DNA of 64,000 bases, from assembly GCF_040901545.1 (NCBI RefSeq), contig NZ_JBBDYL010000031.1, positions 1 to 64,000 on the forward strand. The letters run 5' to 3'. Positions within the stretch are counted from its first letter, which is position 1. Every line of letters starts with the position of its first letter. Positions 53,616 to 62,685 of this stretch are shown in pieces. Below the pieces are notes generated by a model. It was not told the DNA's origin. It saw nothing but the letters and a program-made list of their open reading frames with translations, and did not search any database. This stretch comes from Sulfuricaulis sp040901545. GTDB lineage: Bacteria > Pseudomonadota > Gammaproteobacteria > Acidiferrobacterales > Sulfurifustaceae. A program made the position numbers and the translations under genes.

Positions 53616-54644
53616 ATGCAGATTAATAAAGCTACAACACTCGGTAGAGGTGTGATCGGAGCATTTATTGGAGCCGTATCCATGTTGTTGACGGCTCTTC
53701 CGCTGTCCGTACAGGCCGCTTGGGAACCGACAAAAACAGTCGAATTTATCATACCGGCCGGTACCGGCGGTGGCGCCGATCAAATGGCGCGGCTGACCCA
53801 AGGTGTGGTCATCAAGCACAAACTGATGAATCAATCCATGGTGGTAATAAACAAATCGGGTGGAGCCGGCGGTGAAGGTTTCCTCTACGTCAAGTCAGCA
53901 AAGGGCGACCCTCACAAAATCATCATTACCTTGTCTAATCTGTTCACCACCCCGTTGGCAACCGGAATTCCTTTCAATTGGAGGGATTTAACCCCTGTCG
54001 CCATGCTGGCACTGGATGAATTTGTACTCTGGGTCAATGCCGATTCGCCGTATAAAACAGCCAAGGACTACCTGGATGCGGTCAAGGCCGGCAAGGATAA
54101 TCAGTTCAAAATGGCGGGGACCGGCTCCAAGCAGGAAGACAATATCATCACCGTGGCGCTGGAAAAATTTGTTGGCAAGAAGTTCACCTATGTGCCCTTT
54201 AAGGGCGGCGGCGATGTGGCGGTGCAGTTGGTCGGCAATCACGTCAATTCTACCGTGAACAATCCGATCGAGGCGGTGGCCCATTGGCGCGCCGGCAAGC
54301 TGCGTCCGCTGTGCGTGTTTGACGGCCAACGCATACCCTATAAAGATAAAATGACCGATACCATGTCATGGAATGATATTCCGACCTGTAAGGAAGCCGG
54401 CGTGGATGTGCAATACCTCATGCTGCGCGGCATCTTTATGCCGGGTGGGGTCACCCAGGAGCAGGTTGATTACTATGTCAATCTGTTCAAGAAGGTCAGG
54501 GAAACACCCGAATGGAAGGGCTTCATGGAGAAAGGCGCGTTCAATCAGTCATTCATGACCGGTAAAGAATATGCCGACTGGGTGAAGGATGCGGAAGATA
54601 TTCACAAGGATCTGATGAAAGCAGCGGGGTTCCTCGCAAAATAA
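53616..54644 (+). CDS. tctC: Tripartite tricarboxylate transporter, binding protein (TctC family)
   Basis: A 342-residue periplasmic solute receptor with a signal peptide ending near SVQA and the TctC/Bug fold. It starts WEPTKTVEFIIPAGTGGGAD, followed by VINKSGGAGGEGFLYV, and KAGKDNQFKMAGTGSKQED in the middle. The strong AGGAGG ribosome site 5 bases upstream fixes the start at ATG 53616. It delivers an organic acid, probably a di- or tricarboxylate, to TctA/TctB encoded downstream. A perfect stem-loop separates it from tctB, consistent with higher expression of the binding protein. Confidence 0.92.
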   Translation: MQINKATTLGRGVIGAFIGAVSMLLTALPLSVQAAWEPTKTVEFIIPAGTGGGADQMARLTQGVVIKHKLMNQSMVVINKSGGAGGEGFLYVKSAKGDPHKIIITLSNLFTTPLATGIPFNWRDLTPVAMLALDEFVLWVNADSPYKTAKDYLDAVKAGKDNQFKMAGTGSKQEDNIITVALEKFVGKKFTYVPFKGGGDVAVQLVGNHVNSTVNNPIEAVAHWRAGKLRPLCVFDGQRIPYKDKMTDTMSWNDIPTCKEAGVDVQYLMLRGIFMPGGVTQEQVDYYVNLFKKVRETPEWKGFMEKGAFNQSFMTGKEYADWVKDAEDIHKDLMKAAGFLAK

Positions 54645-54698
54645 GCGGAGTGATCTTTCTGAAATAATATCTGATACAGGAATGCTAACTGCTGTAAT

Positions 54699-54732
54699 GC
54701 CGGGTGAGGATGCCAAGCTGTCCTCACCCGGC
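54699..54732 (+). terminator. Intercistronic stem-loop between tctC and tctB
   Basis: A perfect 12-bp stem (GCCGGGTGAGGA / TCCTCACCCGGC) with a 10-base loop begins 54 bp after the tctC stop. There is no T-run, so it is better read as a partial terminator or an mRNA-stabilising hairpin protecting the tctC message. Confidence 0.75.
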
Positions 54733-54798
54733 TCTGCACTGTGCTAACGTCCGTACAAATCATCTTCGGTTGCGAGGCGTTATCAATAATTAGAGCCG

Positions 54799-55332
54799 AT
54801 GGGGGTTTGTATGCAAGATAGCAGTAACGATAGTACCGGCAATTCGGGCAAGGGAGGGCTTTCGACCAAATGGGCGGAAATCATTGTCGGGGTCATCATC
54901 TTTTTACTTGGGTTGTTGGTGATTGTCGATAGTGTTCGCGTAGGAATCGGTTGGGCGCCGGATGGCCCGCGAGCCGGCTATTTCCCCTTCTACATCGGTT
55001 TATTCATCTGTGTGTGCAGTGCCTGGATCGTCTTAACTACATTTTTCAGCAAAAAGCCGGATACCAGTGCGTTTGTCGGCCCGGGAAAATTTAAACTGGT
55101 ATTGTCGGTGCTTTTCCCCGCCATGGCTTTTGTTATCGCAATTTATTTCGTCGGCATCTATGTCGCCTCGGCATTCTTCATCGGTATCTTCATGCGCTGG
55201 CTAGGTAAATTCGGCTTATCCAAGATTCTCCCCGTGAGCCTCTTGACGCCGACAATCATGTTTTTACTCTTCGAGATCTGGTTCCTGGTACCGCTACCCA
55301 AAGGACCGCTTGAAGCCATGTTCGGTTACTGA
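54799..55332 (+). CDS. tctB: Tripartite tricarboxylate transporter, small membrane subunit (TctB family)
   Basis: A 177-residue protein with four predicted transmembrane helices and the TctB pattern: first helix AEIIVGVIIFLLGLLVIVDS, then GPRAGYFPFYIGLFICVCS, ending PLPKGPLEAMFGY. It partners TctA in the membrane. The start could be ATG 54799 or ATG 54811; the latter has a G-run upstream. The 259-bp stretch to tctA contains no gene. Confidence 0.9.
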   Translation: MGVCMQDSSNDSTGNSGKGGLSTKWAEIIVGVIIFLLGLLVIVDSVRVGIGWAPDGPRAGYFPFYIGLFICVCSAWIVLTTFFSKKPDTSAFVGPGKFKLVLSVLFPAMAFVIAIYFVGIYVASAFFIGIFMRWLGKFGLSKILPVSLLTPTIMFLLFEIWFLVPLPKGPLEAMFGY

Positions 55333-55591
55333 CAATCAGGCTGTTTGGACAGCAGAAGCTGATTTTCAAATATCAGAATAGCCATTGAGGGGCGGTGTAA
55401 TGCCTGCAATAGTCAAGTTGTTCGTGAGCGGTCGATAAGGTAATCGTCGCAGGTACAGGTTACATGAGCGTGATAGAACAAGTAACGCATCGCACTTTTT
55501 CCCAGTTTGGCGATAGTTTTTTAGTGCCGTAATTATAATTTTCATTAGGGTTTCATATTAGCGCCATCCCAATCACGAGGGGAACAATGCA

Positions 55592-57094
55592 GTGGAAGAG
55601 ATTAATAACTTAATGCACGGTTTCGCCGTGGCCCTGACATTGCAGAATGTGATGTTTATGTTTGTTGGAATTATATTGGGGGTGCTGATCGGTGTGCTAC
55701 CCGGGTTGGGTGGCGCAAACGGCGTTGCCATTTTGTTACCGCTCACTTTCTCCATGTCTCCCACTTCCGCCATCATCATGTTGTCGTGCATCTACTGGGG
55801 GGCGCTGTTCGGCGGCGCGATTACGTCGATACTATTTAATATTCCAGGCGAACCCTGGTCGGTGGCTACCACTTTTGACGGCCATCCCATGGCCCAGCAG
55901 GGCCGGGCAGGCGAGGCGCTGACAACCGCGTTCACTTCATCTTTCGTCGGCGCGCTGATCGCAGTCGTCGTAATCACATTCTTGGCACCCTTGGTGGCGA
56001 AGTTCGCCTTGCAATTCGGACCACCGGAATTTTTCGCCGTGCAACTGCTTACTTTTTGCAGTTTCGTCGGTTTGGGCCGCGGATCACCGCCCAAGACCAT
56101 TGCGGCCATGATGCTCGGATTTGCGCTGGCGGCGGTTGGACTGGATACGGTAACCGGAACGCTACGCATGACTTTTGGCACGGGTGAATTGTTGCGCGGC
56201 TTCGATTTCCTGATCGCCGTTATCGGATTGTTCGGCATCGGAGAAATTCTGCTGACAATGGAGGAGGGCCTGGAATTCAAGGGAGTGCGCGCCAAGATCA
56301 ATCCCCGGGTGGTTTTCCAGACTTGGGCGCAGTTACCGAAATATTGGCTCACAGCAATCCGCGGCACGGTGATCGGCTGCTGGATGGGGATCACCCCGGG
56401 AGGCGCGACCCCGGCTTCGTTCATGAGCTACGGCATTGCGAAACGGTTTTCAAAGGATGGTGAAAAATTCGGCACCGGTCAAATGGAAGGAGTGGTGGCC
56501 CCGGAAACCGCCGCGCATGCCGCCGGTACCAGCGCGCTGTTGCCCATGCTGACCCTGGGGATTCCGGGTTCACCCACGGCAGCCGTGCTGCTCGGCGGGT
56601 TGCTTATTTGGGGGTTGCAACCCGGACCGCTTTTGTTCGTCGAGCAAAAGGATTTTGTCTGGGGTTTGATTGCCAGTATGTATCTGGGCAACATCGTGGG
56701 ACTGATCGTGGTCCTGACCACGGTGCCTTGGTGGGCCGCCATTCTGCGCGTCCCCTTCAGCATCATAGCGCCGATTATTGTGGTGATCTGCGCTGTGGGC
56801 GCCTATACCGTACATAATGCGTTACTCGATGTCGCCATCATGCTGGTTTTCGGCGTCGTGGGGTATGCCTTCAAGAAACTGAATTATCCTCTCGCGCCGC
56901 TGGTGCTAGCGCTCGTGCTGGGCGATCTCGCCGAAAGCTCCTTCCGTCAGTCCATGCTGATGTCGCAGGGCGATTTATCCATTTTCTGGGAAAATGGATT
57001 GGTCGGAGGAATTGTCGGCCTCGCTTTGTTTATGCTGTTCTGGCCGCTCATCGCGAAGCTCTTCGTCAAACGCCGTGCAGGAGTGGCGGAATAA
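55592..57094 (+). CDS. tctA: Tripartite tricarboxylate transporter, large permease (TctA family)
   Basis: A 500-residue permease with about eleven to twelve transmembrane helices. The TctA signatures are present: LGVLIGVLPGLGGANGVAILLP near the N-terminus, ITSILFNIPGEPWSVAT, and the second G-P-rich repeat TLGIPGSPTAAVLLGGLLIWGLQPGP. The start is GTG 55592 with AGGGG upstream; an in-frame ATG lies at 55613. It carries solute in symport, probably with sodium or protons. Confidence 0.93.
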   Translation: MEEINNLMHGFAVALTLQNVMFMFVGIILGVLIGVLPGLGGANGVAILLPLTFSMSPTSAIIMLSCIYWGALFGGAITSILFNIPGEPWSVATTFDGHPMAQQGRAGEALTTAFTSSFVGALIAVVVITFLAPLVAKFALQFGPPEFFAVQLLTFCSFVGLGRGSPPKTIAAMMLGFALAAVGLDTVTGTLRMTFGTGELLRGFDFLIAVIGLFGIGEILLTMEEGLEFKGVRAKINPRVVFQTWAQLPKYWLTAIRGTVIGCWMGITPGGATPASFMSYGIAKRFSKDGEKFGTGQMEGVVAPETAAHAAGTSALLPMLTLGIPGSPTAAVLLGGLLIWGLQPGPLLFVEQKDFVWGLIASMYLGNIVGLIVVLTTVPWWAAILRVPFSIIAPIIVVICAVGAYTVHNALLDVAIMLVFGVVGYAFKKLNYPLAPLVLALVLGDLAESSFRQSMLMSQGDLSIFWENGLVGGIVGLALFMLFWPLIAKLFVKRRAGVAE

Positions 57095-57127
57095 CCACGG
57101 GGACATCCGTAATCGGGAGGAACTGTT

Positions 57128-57958
57128 ATGCCGGTCATCGCAATGAATCATGAGATGGGCTCGCAAGGGATGTTCGTGGCGGAAGAGCTGGCGGCGCAGC
57201 TCGGTTTGTCCATGGTTCATCATGAAGTTGTTGATTACGTCGCGGAAAAAATGCACGCGCGAAAAAGCACGGTTCGACGATTCCTGGAAGGAAAAGCGGG
57301 CATGCTGGAGCGTTGGAGCACGGATGAAGGCAGTCTGGCAATATATAAAGCCGAGGAAATTCTCGATTTGGCGGCCAAAGGCAATGTGCTGATCCGCGGC
57401 TGGGGCGCTACTTATCTGTTGCGCCGGATTCCCCATGTCGTCTGTGTGCGAGTCTGCGCGCCCGTCGAACGACGGGTAAAATTATTGATGGAACGTCTGG
57501 ATACGGACGAGGAATTCGCCCGGGAAGAAATCAGGCGCAGCGACGCGGCGCATGTCGCGAATATGCAGCATCAGTTTGGCGTTACCTGGGGTGACCCGCT
57601 GCTCTATGATATTGTGCTGAACACGGAGCGGGTCTCGATAGCAAGCTGCATCGAGCAGGTTAAGCTGCTCGCAAAGCAGCCGGAATTTCAGGAGACGGCG
57701 GCATCACGCGCACAACTGGAAATTCTCACTCTCGAATATCACATTCGTTCGGCACTGCAAAGCAATCCGGCAACTGCCGAAGTCGAAATAACAATCAACG
57801 TGGATGATGGAAAGATTGTTCTGCAGGGAATCGTTCTCAGCGAAGAAGAAAAGCGCGCGACGGGGGAAACAACCGCAAAGGTCGCGGGTGTCAAGCAAGT
57901 TGAAAATAAATTGAAAATAATGAGGGATGGGAAATTTTTCCCTTCGGCGAGGATGTAA
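57128..57958 (+). CDS. Cytidylate-kinase-like domain fused to a BON domain
   Basis: A 276-residue protein. The first 190 residues resemble the cytidylate-kinase-like family: it starts MPVIAMNHEMGSQGMFVAEEL, with GNVLIRGWGATYLL and VRVCAPVERRVK. The usual GSGG-type P-loop reads EMGSQGM, so nucleotide binding may be altered. A BON domain (about 205-268, ending GVKQVENKLKI) follows; BON domains bind phospholipid or act as sensor modules. A strong GGGAGGAA ribosome site precedes ATG 57128, 33 bp after tctA, so it is probably co-transcribed with the transporter. The role is unknown. Confidence 0.82.
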   Translation: MPVIAMNHEMGSQGMFVAEELAAQLGLSMVHHEVVDYVAEKMHARKSTVRRFLEGKAGMLERWSTDEGSLAIYKAEEILDLAAKGNVLIRGWGATYLLRRIPHVVCVRVCAPVERRVKLLMERLDTDEEFAREEIRRSDAAHVANMQHQFGVTWGDPLLYDIVLNTERVSIASCIEQVKLLAKQPEFQETAASRAQLEILTLEYHIRSALQSNPATAEVEITINVDDGKIVLQGIVLSEEEKRATGETTAKVAGVKQVENKLKIMRDGKFFPSARM

Positions 57959-58020
57959 TTCACACCCCAATAGTGTTGCCGCGGATAAACGCGCAGTCCC
58001 CCATCCCCGGATAAACTATT

Positions 58021-58899
58021 TTATTTCAGTACCGACTTGAGCTGTTTTCCCATCTCCGCGGGGTTTCGGGTGATTTTAATCCCGCACTCCTCCATCACCG
58101 AAAGTTTTTCCGTAGCCGTGCCCTTGCCGCCCGAGATAATGGCGCCCGCATGACCCATGCGTTTGCCCGGCGGTGCCGTCACGCCGGCGATAAAGCCGAC
58201 AACCGGTTTTTTCATGTTGTCCTTAACCCAGTGCGCGCAATCCTCCTCGTCGCTGCCACCGATTTCTCCCACCATTATCACTGCCTCGGTTTGCGGATCG
58301 TCATTGAACAATTTCATCACATCGATGTGTTTTAACCCGTTCACCGGGTCTCCGCCGATACCGACGCAAGTGGTTTGACCCAGGCCCAGCTCCATGAGTT
58401 GTCCGACTGCTTCATAGGTCAGCGTGCCGGAACGGGACACCACGCCAACAGGTCCCTGCTTGTGAATGTGTCCGGGCATGATGCCGATCTTGATCTCGTC
58501 GGGTGTGATGATGCCGGGACAATTCGGTCCCAGCAATAATGTCTCTTTCTTTTTCATTTTGTGCTTGGAGCGGACCATATCCAGAACCGGAATTCCTTCG
58601 GTAATGCACACAATGAATTCAATACCGGCCTCAACAGCTTCATCGATGGCCGCCGCGGCAAAACCCGGTGGAACGTAGATTACCGAGCAAGTGGCGCCGG
58701 TTTCCTTCCTGGCTTCAGCGACGGTATTGAAAATGGGTATCCCTTCGAAATTCTGACCGCCTTTCTTGGGAGTGACGCCGGCGACAAAAGCTTGTTTGCC
58801 GAAGGCATAGTTGACGCAATTCTGGGTGTGAAACATGCCGGTTTTGCCGGTAATACCCTGGGTGATCACTTTGGTGTTTTTATTGACCAGTATCGACAT
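58021..58899 (-). CDS. sucD: Succinyl-CoA synthetase alpha subunit
   Basis: A 292-residue CoA-binding subunit. The N-terminal Rossmann motif QGITGKTGMFHTQN, LLGPNCPGIITP and the phosphohistidine loop with GHAGAIISGGKGTA are all present. It forms the ADP/GDP-linked ligase of the TCA cycle with SucC; a malate-CoA ligase of the same family cannot be excluded. The start at ATG 58899 follows sucC by two bases, with an AAGGTGAG ribosome site in the sucC end. The gene is convergent with the transporter operon. Confidence 0.93.
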   Translation of the reverse strand: MSILVNKNTKVITQGITGKTGMFHTQNCVNYAFGKQAFVAGVTPKKGGQNFEGIPIFNTVAEARKETGATCSVIYVPPGFAAAAIDEAVEAGIEFIVCITEGIPVLDMVRSKHKMKKKETLLLGPNCPGIITPDEIKIGIMPGHIHKQGPVGVVSRSGTLTYEAVGQLMELGLGQTTCVGIGGDPVNGLKHIDVMKLFNDDPQTEAVIMVGEIGGSDEEDCAHWVKDNMKKPVVGFIAGVTAPPGKRMGHAGAIISGGKGTATEKLSVMEECGIKITRNPAEMGKQLKSVLK

Positions 58900-58901
58900 G
58901 C

Positions 58902-60074
58902 TCACCTTCCAGCCGCTTTCACCGCTTTCACCGCTTTTTCCGCGGCGTCGGCCATGTTGTTAGCCGAGATAATCGGAAGGCCCGATTCGGCAAGTATTTT
59001 TTTCCCGATTTCCACGTTTGTTCCTTCCAGACGCACAATCAACGGAACCGGGAGACTGGTTTGCTTCGCTGCCGTCACCACCCCTTGTGCAATGACGTCG
59101 CATTTCATGATGCCCCCGAATATGTTTACCAGGATGGCCTTTACTTTTGAATTCTTCAGCATGATCTTGAACGCTTCCGTTACTTTCTCCGTGCTCGCGC
59201 CGCCGCCGACGTCGAGAAAGTTAGCCGGGGAACCGCCATAGAGCTTGATGATATCCATGGTCGCCATGGCCAATCCGGCGCCATTGACCAGACAGGCGAT
59301 ATTTCCATCCAGGGAGATATAACTGAGATCGTGCTTCGATGCTTCAATTTCAGCCTCGTCTTCTTCGTCAAGGTCTCTCAGAGACTGAATATCCGGATGC
59401 CGATACAAGGCATTGCTGTCAAAGTTGATCTTGGCGTCCAACGCGAGGACGCGCTGATCGCGTGTGAGGATCAGGGGATTGATCTCGGCCAGCGAGGCAT
59501 CCGTTTCAACAAAGGCATTATACAAACCTTGAAGGAATTTCTTTGCCTCTTCCATGGCCGCCGCGGGAATGCCGATCTTTCCCGCGATGTCTTTCGCTTC
59601 CGAATCGGTCAACCCGGTGTCTGGATTGACGAAAATCTTGTGGATTTTTTCTGGGGTATTAGCGGCCACTACCTCGATCTCGGTTCCACCTTCGGAACTC
59701 GCCATCAAGGCAACACGCTGGCTGCCACGGTCCACGACCATACCGACATATAACTCGGACTGGATATCCGCCCCTTCCTCGATCAGCAAGCGTTTTACTA
59801 TACGGCCTTCCGGCCCTGTCTGATGTGTCACGAGATTCATGCCGAGAATGGCGCCGGCGAATTTTTTGACCTCGTCAAGTGACTTGGCCAGTTTCACGCC
59901 CCCGCCTTTTCCACGCCCGCCCGCGTGTATCTGTGCCTTGACGACCCAGACTTTCCCGCCTAATTCTTTTGCCGCCGTTACCGCTTCCTCGACGGAAAAG
60001 CAGGGCACGCCACGCGGCGTCGCCACGCCGTACTTTCTTAAAATTTCCTTTGCCTGGTACTCATGGATCTTCAT
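58902..60074 (-). CDS. sucC: Succinyl-CoA synthetase beta subunit
   Basis: A 390-residue ATP-grasp subunit. It starts MKIHEYQAKEILRKYGVATP and includes VVKAQIHAGGRGKGGGVK, AEINPLILT and the C-terminal LVNIFGGIMKCDVIA nucleotide/CoA ligase part. AAGGATAA precedes the start at 60074; the frame runs 35 codons further upstream but without family similarity. Standing alone with sucD rather than beside sucAB suggests a peripheral, perhaps inducible, copy that uses succinate or a related dicarboxylate. Confidence 0.93.
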   Translation of the reverse strand: MKIHEYQAKEILRKYGVATPRGVPCFSVEEAVTAAKELGGKVWVVKAQIHAGGRGKGGGVKLAKSLDEVKKFAGAILGMNLVTHQTGPEGRIVKRLLIEEGADIQSELYVGMVVDRGSQRVALMASSEGGTEIEVVAANTPEKIHKIFVNPDTGLTDSEAKDIAGKIGIPAAAMEEAKKFLQGLYNAFVETDASLAEINPLILTRDQRVLALDAKINFDSNALYRHPDIQSLRDLDEEDEAEIEASKHDLSYISLDGNIACLVNGAGLAMATMDIIKLYGGSPANFLDVGGGASTEKVTEAFKIMLKNSKVKAILVNIFGGIMKCDVIAQGVVTAAKQTSLPVPLIVRLEGTNVEIGKKILAESGLPIISANNMADAAEKAVKAVKAAGR

Positions 60075-60405
60075 GATTATCCTTTCGTCAGGACAAAAAT
60101 AAGGAATACCCATTACTAATAACTGGCCGGGACTAAAAAACCGAAGCTTCTTTAAAATAAAGTCATTGATGCGCGACAAACCGGCAGACGTTCATTTGTG
60201 TTTGCTGCAGATTTGGCACTAAAAATCGGCATTCTCTTATGGCCATGCCGATCGGAGATTCTATGGTATTCGGTATACCATATACAAGATCAATCTCTCT
60301 TCATTGGTCTGCTAACTAAATCTCAGTCATGACCCGTGGCAGGAGAGCAACCTGCCTTATCCCGGAATGATTAACCGTTGTTTCACGCAAGCGTGAATAT
60401 TAATT
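60075..60405. other. Gap between panE-like gene and sucC
   Basis: No gene recognised in 331 bp. It should hold the sucCD promoter and contains the second GTAT-N5-ATAC motif within a longer palindrome (60262-60282, tatggtat/ataccata). Confidence 0.6.
60273..60287 (-). promoter_or_regulatory. GTAT-N5-ATAC motif, copy 2
   Basis: On the minus strand the sequence is TTGTATATGGTATAC, about 200 bp ahead of sucC. It overlaps the perfect inverted repeat at 60262-60282, which strengthens the case for a protein-binding site. Confidence 0.5.
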
Positions 60406-61422
60406 TTACCCAGCGGGGAGTTTTTCCGCCTTAAGCCGCGCGCCTTCGTCCGTGAGGGTTTTTGCCAATAGGCTGACGACGGCGTACACCGTGTCAATGT
60501 GCGGAGTCGGCGTTTGGGTGAGTTTCCCCAACTCGACGACAGATCCGATCAAGGCGTCGATTTCAATGCCGCGACCGGCCTCGACGTCCTGCAACATCGA
60601 GGTTTTGTGTTTACCGACTTTTTCCGCACCGGCGATGCGCTTCTCCAGCGGCACGCGGAATTCGATACCGAGTTTGTTCGCGATCGTTTGCGATTCCGTC
60701 ATCATCATCGCCGCGAGATTTCGCGTCAGAGGAAACTGGCAGATATCGACCAGGGTGGCGTGTGTCAGCGCGCTGATGGGGTTAAAAGTCAGATTCCCCC
60801 ATAATTTCAGCCAGATCTCCGAACGAACATTGGGCAGGATCGGTGACTTGAAACCGGCCTTAATAAAAGCTTCGGAGACTTTTTTGACGCGCGCTGTCTC
60901 GGTGCCGTCCAGTTCCCCGACCGGGAAGCGATCACCCTCAATATGTCGTATTACACCGGGCTGAACCACTTCAGCGGCGGGATATACCACGCATCCGATA
61001 ACGCGATTGACATCGAGGTGATTTGCCGTGGCACCGTTCGGATCGACCATTTCTACACGACGTCCCTCGAATTCACCACCGTGTTTGTAGAAGTACCACC
61101 ATGGTATGCCATTCTGTGTTGTTACAACGACTGTGTCTGGCCCGAACAATGCCTGTATTTCCTTGGTCGCCGACTCGACTTGATGCGCCTTTACGGCAAG
61201 TATGACGATGTCTTGCGCGCCGACTTCCTTCATATTGCCGGTAGCTTTGACATTCCTTGCGGCATGTTCACGGCCGTCATGCATCATTAATTTCAGGCCG
61301 TTTTTTCGAATTACATCCACCTTGGGCCCATGATCAATTACGGTGACATGTTCTCCTGCCAACGCCAGTTTTACTGCTAAATATCCGCCAATCGCACCGG
61401 CACCAATAATACATATTTTCAT
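60406..61422 (-). CDS. panE: 2-dehydropantoate 2-reductase-like protein
   Basis: A 338-residue NADP-dependent ketoreductase of the KPR/ApbA family. It begins MKICIIGAGAIGGYLAVKLA, contains VVTTQNGIPWWYFYKHGG, and the substrate lysine region is EIWLKLWGNLTFNP. The C-terminal helical domain includes HKTSMLQDVEAGRGIEID. It could be the pantothenate enzyme, but the subfamily with NGIPWWYF is often found in organic-acid catabolic loci and may reduce another 2-oxoacid. GAGGAGCAAGG lies upstream of ATG 61422. Confidence 0.86.
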   Translation of the reverse strand: MKICIIGAGAIGGYLAVKLALAGEHVTVIDHGPKVDVIRKNGLKLMMHDGREHAARNVKATGNMKEVGAQDIVILAVKAHQVESATKEIQALFGPDTVVVTTQNGIPWWYFYKHGGEFEGRRVEMVDPNGATANHLDVNRVIGCVVYPAAEVVQPGVIRHIEGDRFPVGELDGTETARVKKVSEAFIKAGFKSPILPNVRSEIWLKLWGNLTFNPISALTHATLVDICQFPLTRNLAAMMMTESQTIANKLGIEFRVPLEKRIAGAEKVGKHKTSMLQDVEAGRGIEIDALIGSVVELGKLTQTPTPHIDTVYAVVSLLAKTLTDEGARLKAEKLPAG

Positions 61423-61546
61423 GAGCCTTGCTCCTCAGAAACGAATCATGTCTTGATGTAACATTTACCTGCAATAAGCAGTTTTTTCTCTGAAAACGTC
61501 CGCACATCACTTTAAGCATCCGTGATGAAATCGCGCAAAACGTCGG

Positions 61547-62314
61547 CTATTTGAATTCGTTGCTCAGGGTACCGATTCCATCAATGACGATCTCGATTTT
61601 GCTGCCCGGTTTCATCGAGCCAACACCAACGGAGGTACCGCATGCGATGACATCGCCCGGGGAAAATGAAAAATCCTGTGAAATGATGCTTACCAGTTCT
61701 TGTGCCGAACGGATCATGTCGCTAATCGGGTAGTTTTGCCGTTCTTGTCCGTTCAAGATCGACTTGACCGTCAGCTCGGCGGGGTTCAATCCCGTGGCGA
61801 TTACCGGTCCGAACACGCCAAAGGTGTCGAAATTCTTGGCGCGCGTCCATTGCTGGAATGTCGAATCCTTGTAAATCAACTCTGCGCATGTCACATCATT
61901 GACGCAGGTATAGCCGAATATATATTTATCCGCGTCGGCCACTGACACGGCTTTGCAGTGTTTGCCTATTACTATCCCCAATTCGCCTTCAAACGTGACT
62001 TTACCCGTGTACGAAGGAGACGATTTAATCAATTGACCGCTGGCCAGATAGGAATTCGGGGTCTTGATGAGGTAAAGCGGCTCTGGTGGCGCCGACAAAC
62101 CCAATTTCGCGGCCAAGGCATGAAAATTGTTCCACATCGCCACCATTTTGGTTGCTTGCGTGGGAGTCAAGACCGTTATCGCATCCAGCGGGAGTATTTC
62201 CCGCGTGGCGGTTGGCATGTCAAACATGTTGCCTTCGTGAACCTTGATCATTCCGTTCTGCAATGTGCCAAAACGGGCTTTTCCCGCGTGCTCGAAGCGA
62301 ATCCAATGTGGCAT
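61547..62314 (-). CDS. Fumarylacetoacetate hydrolase (FAH) family protein
   Basis: A 255-residue metal-dependent enzyme of the FAH superfamily. The metal and substrate motifs are recognisable: KTPNSYLASG, FEGELGIVIGK (acidic ligands), GYTCVNDVTC, and the closing GDVIACGTSVGVGSM. Members hydrolyse or decarboxylate acylpyruvates and 2-oxo-diacids. AAGGATCACAC precedes ATG 62314. Together with the PanE-like gene 124 bp downstream it forms a likely two-gene unit near the Tct transporter. Confidence 0.87.
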   Translation of the reverse strand: MPHWIRFEHAGKARFGTLQNGMIKVHEGNMFDMPTATREILPLDAITVLTPTQATKMVAMWNNFHALAAKLGLSAPPEPLYLIKTPNSYLASGQLIKSSPSYTGKVTFEGELGIVIGKHCKAVSVADADKYIFGYTCVNDVTCAELIYKDSTFQQWTRAKNFDTFGVFGPVIATGLNPAELTVKSILNGQERQNYPISDMIRSAQELVSIISQDFSFSPGDVIACGTSVGVGSMKPGSKIEIVIDGIGTLSNEFK

Positions 62315-62685
62315 GTGTGATCCTTTATGCTTTACATGTGCGTGAGAAAATTAACTTGAACAGCAAAGTAATCATGATTTGACCGGTTTCCCCGGATCTG
62401 TCTGCGTGTGTGCCGATGAACACCATATCGGTTTAGCAGCAATCGTTAAATTTTTAGGCACGAAAAATATCATTTCTGCCCGGACATCACTAGATGTTTA
62501 TGTTCAATTTCACGTATTTGGCATTGATCTTGGTCAATAATGTCCCGTGTTTGACACGTTACCGCCTCGGCGATATCCCGATTTTCGGATTATGCAAAAT
62601 GTTTCTTAAACCGACCGGTGAAAGGATGCGCATATTCTAAAAAGGTTTTACTATCCGTGGATAATAATGAGGATGGTTCGCTGTT
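62315..62685. other. Divergent promoter region, no gene
   Basis: This 371-bp AT-rich gap separates the FAH-family gene from the divergent acyl-CoA reductase gene. No GTAT-N5-ATAC motif of the kind found elsewhere was seen here. Confidence 0.5.

Noticed and set aside
58021..60074. Malate-CoA ligase (MtkAB) instead of SucCD
   Set aside because: The sequence alone does not separate them, and no serine-cycle partner genes are visible; SucCD is the simpler call.
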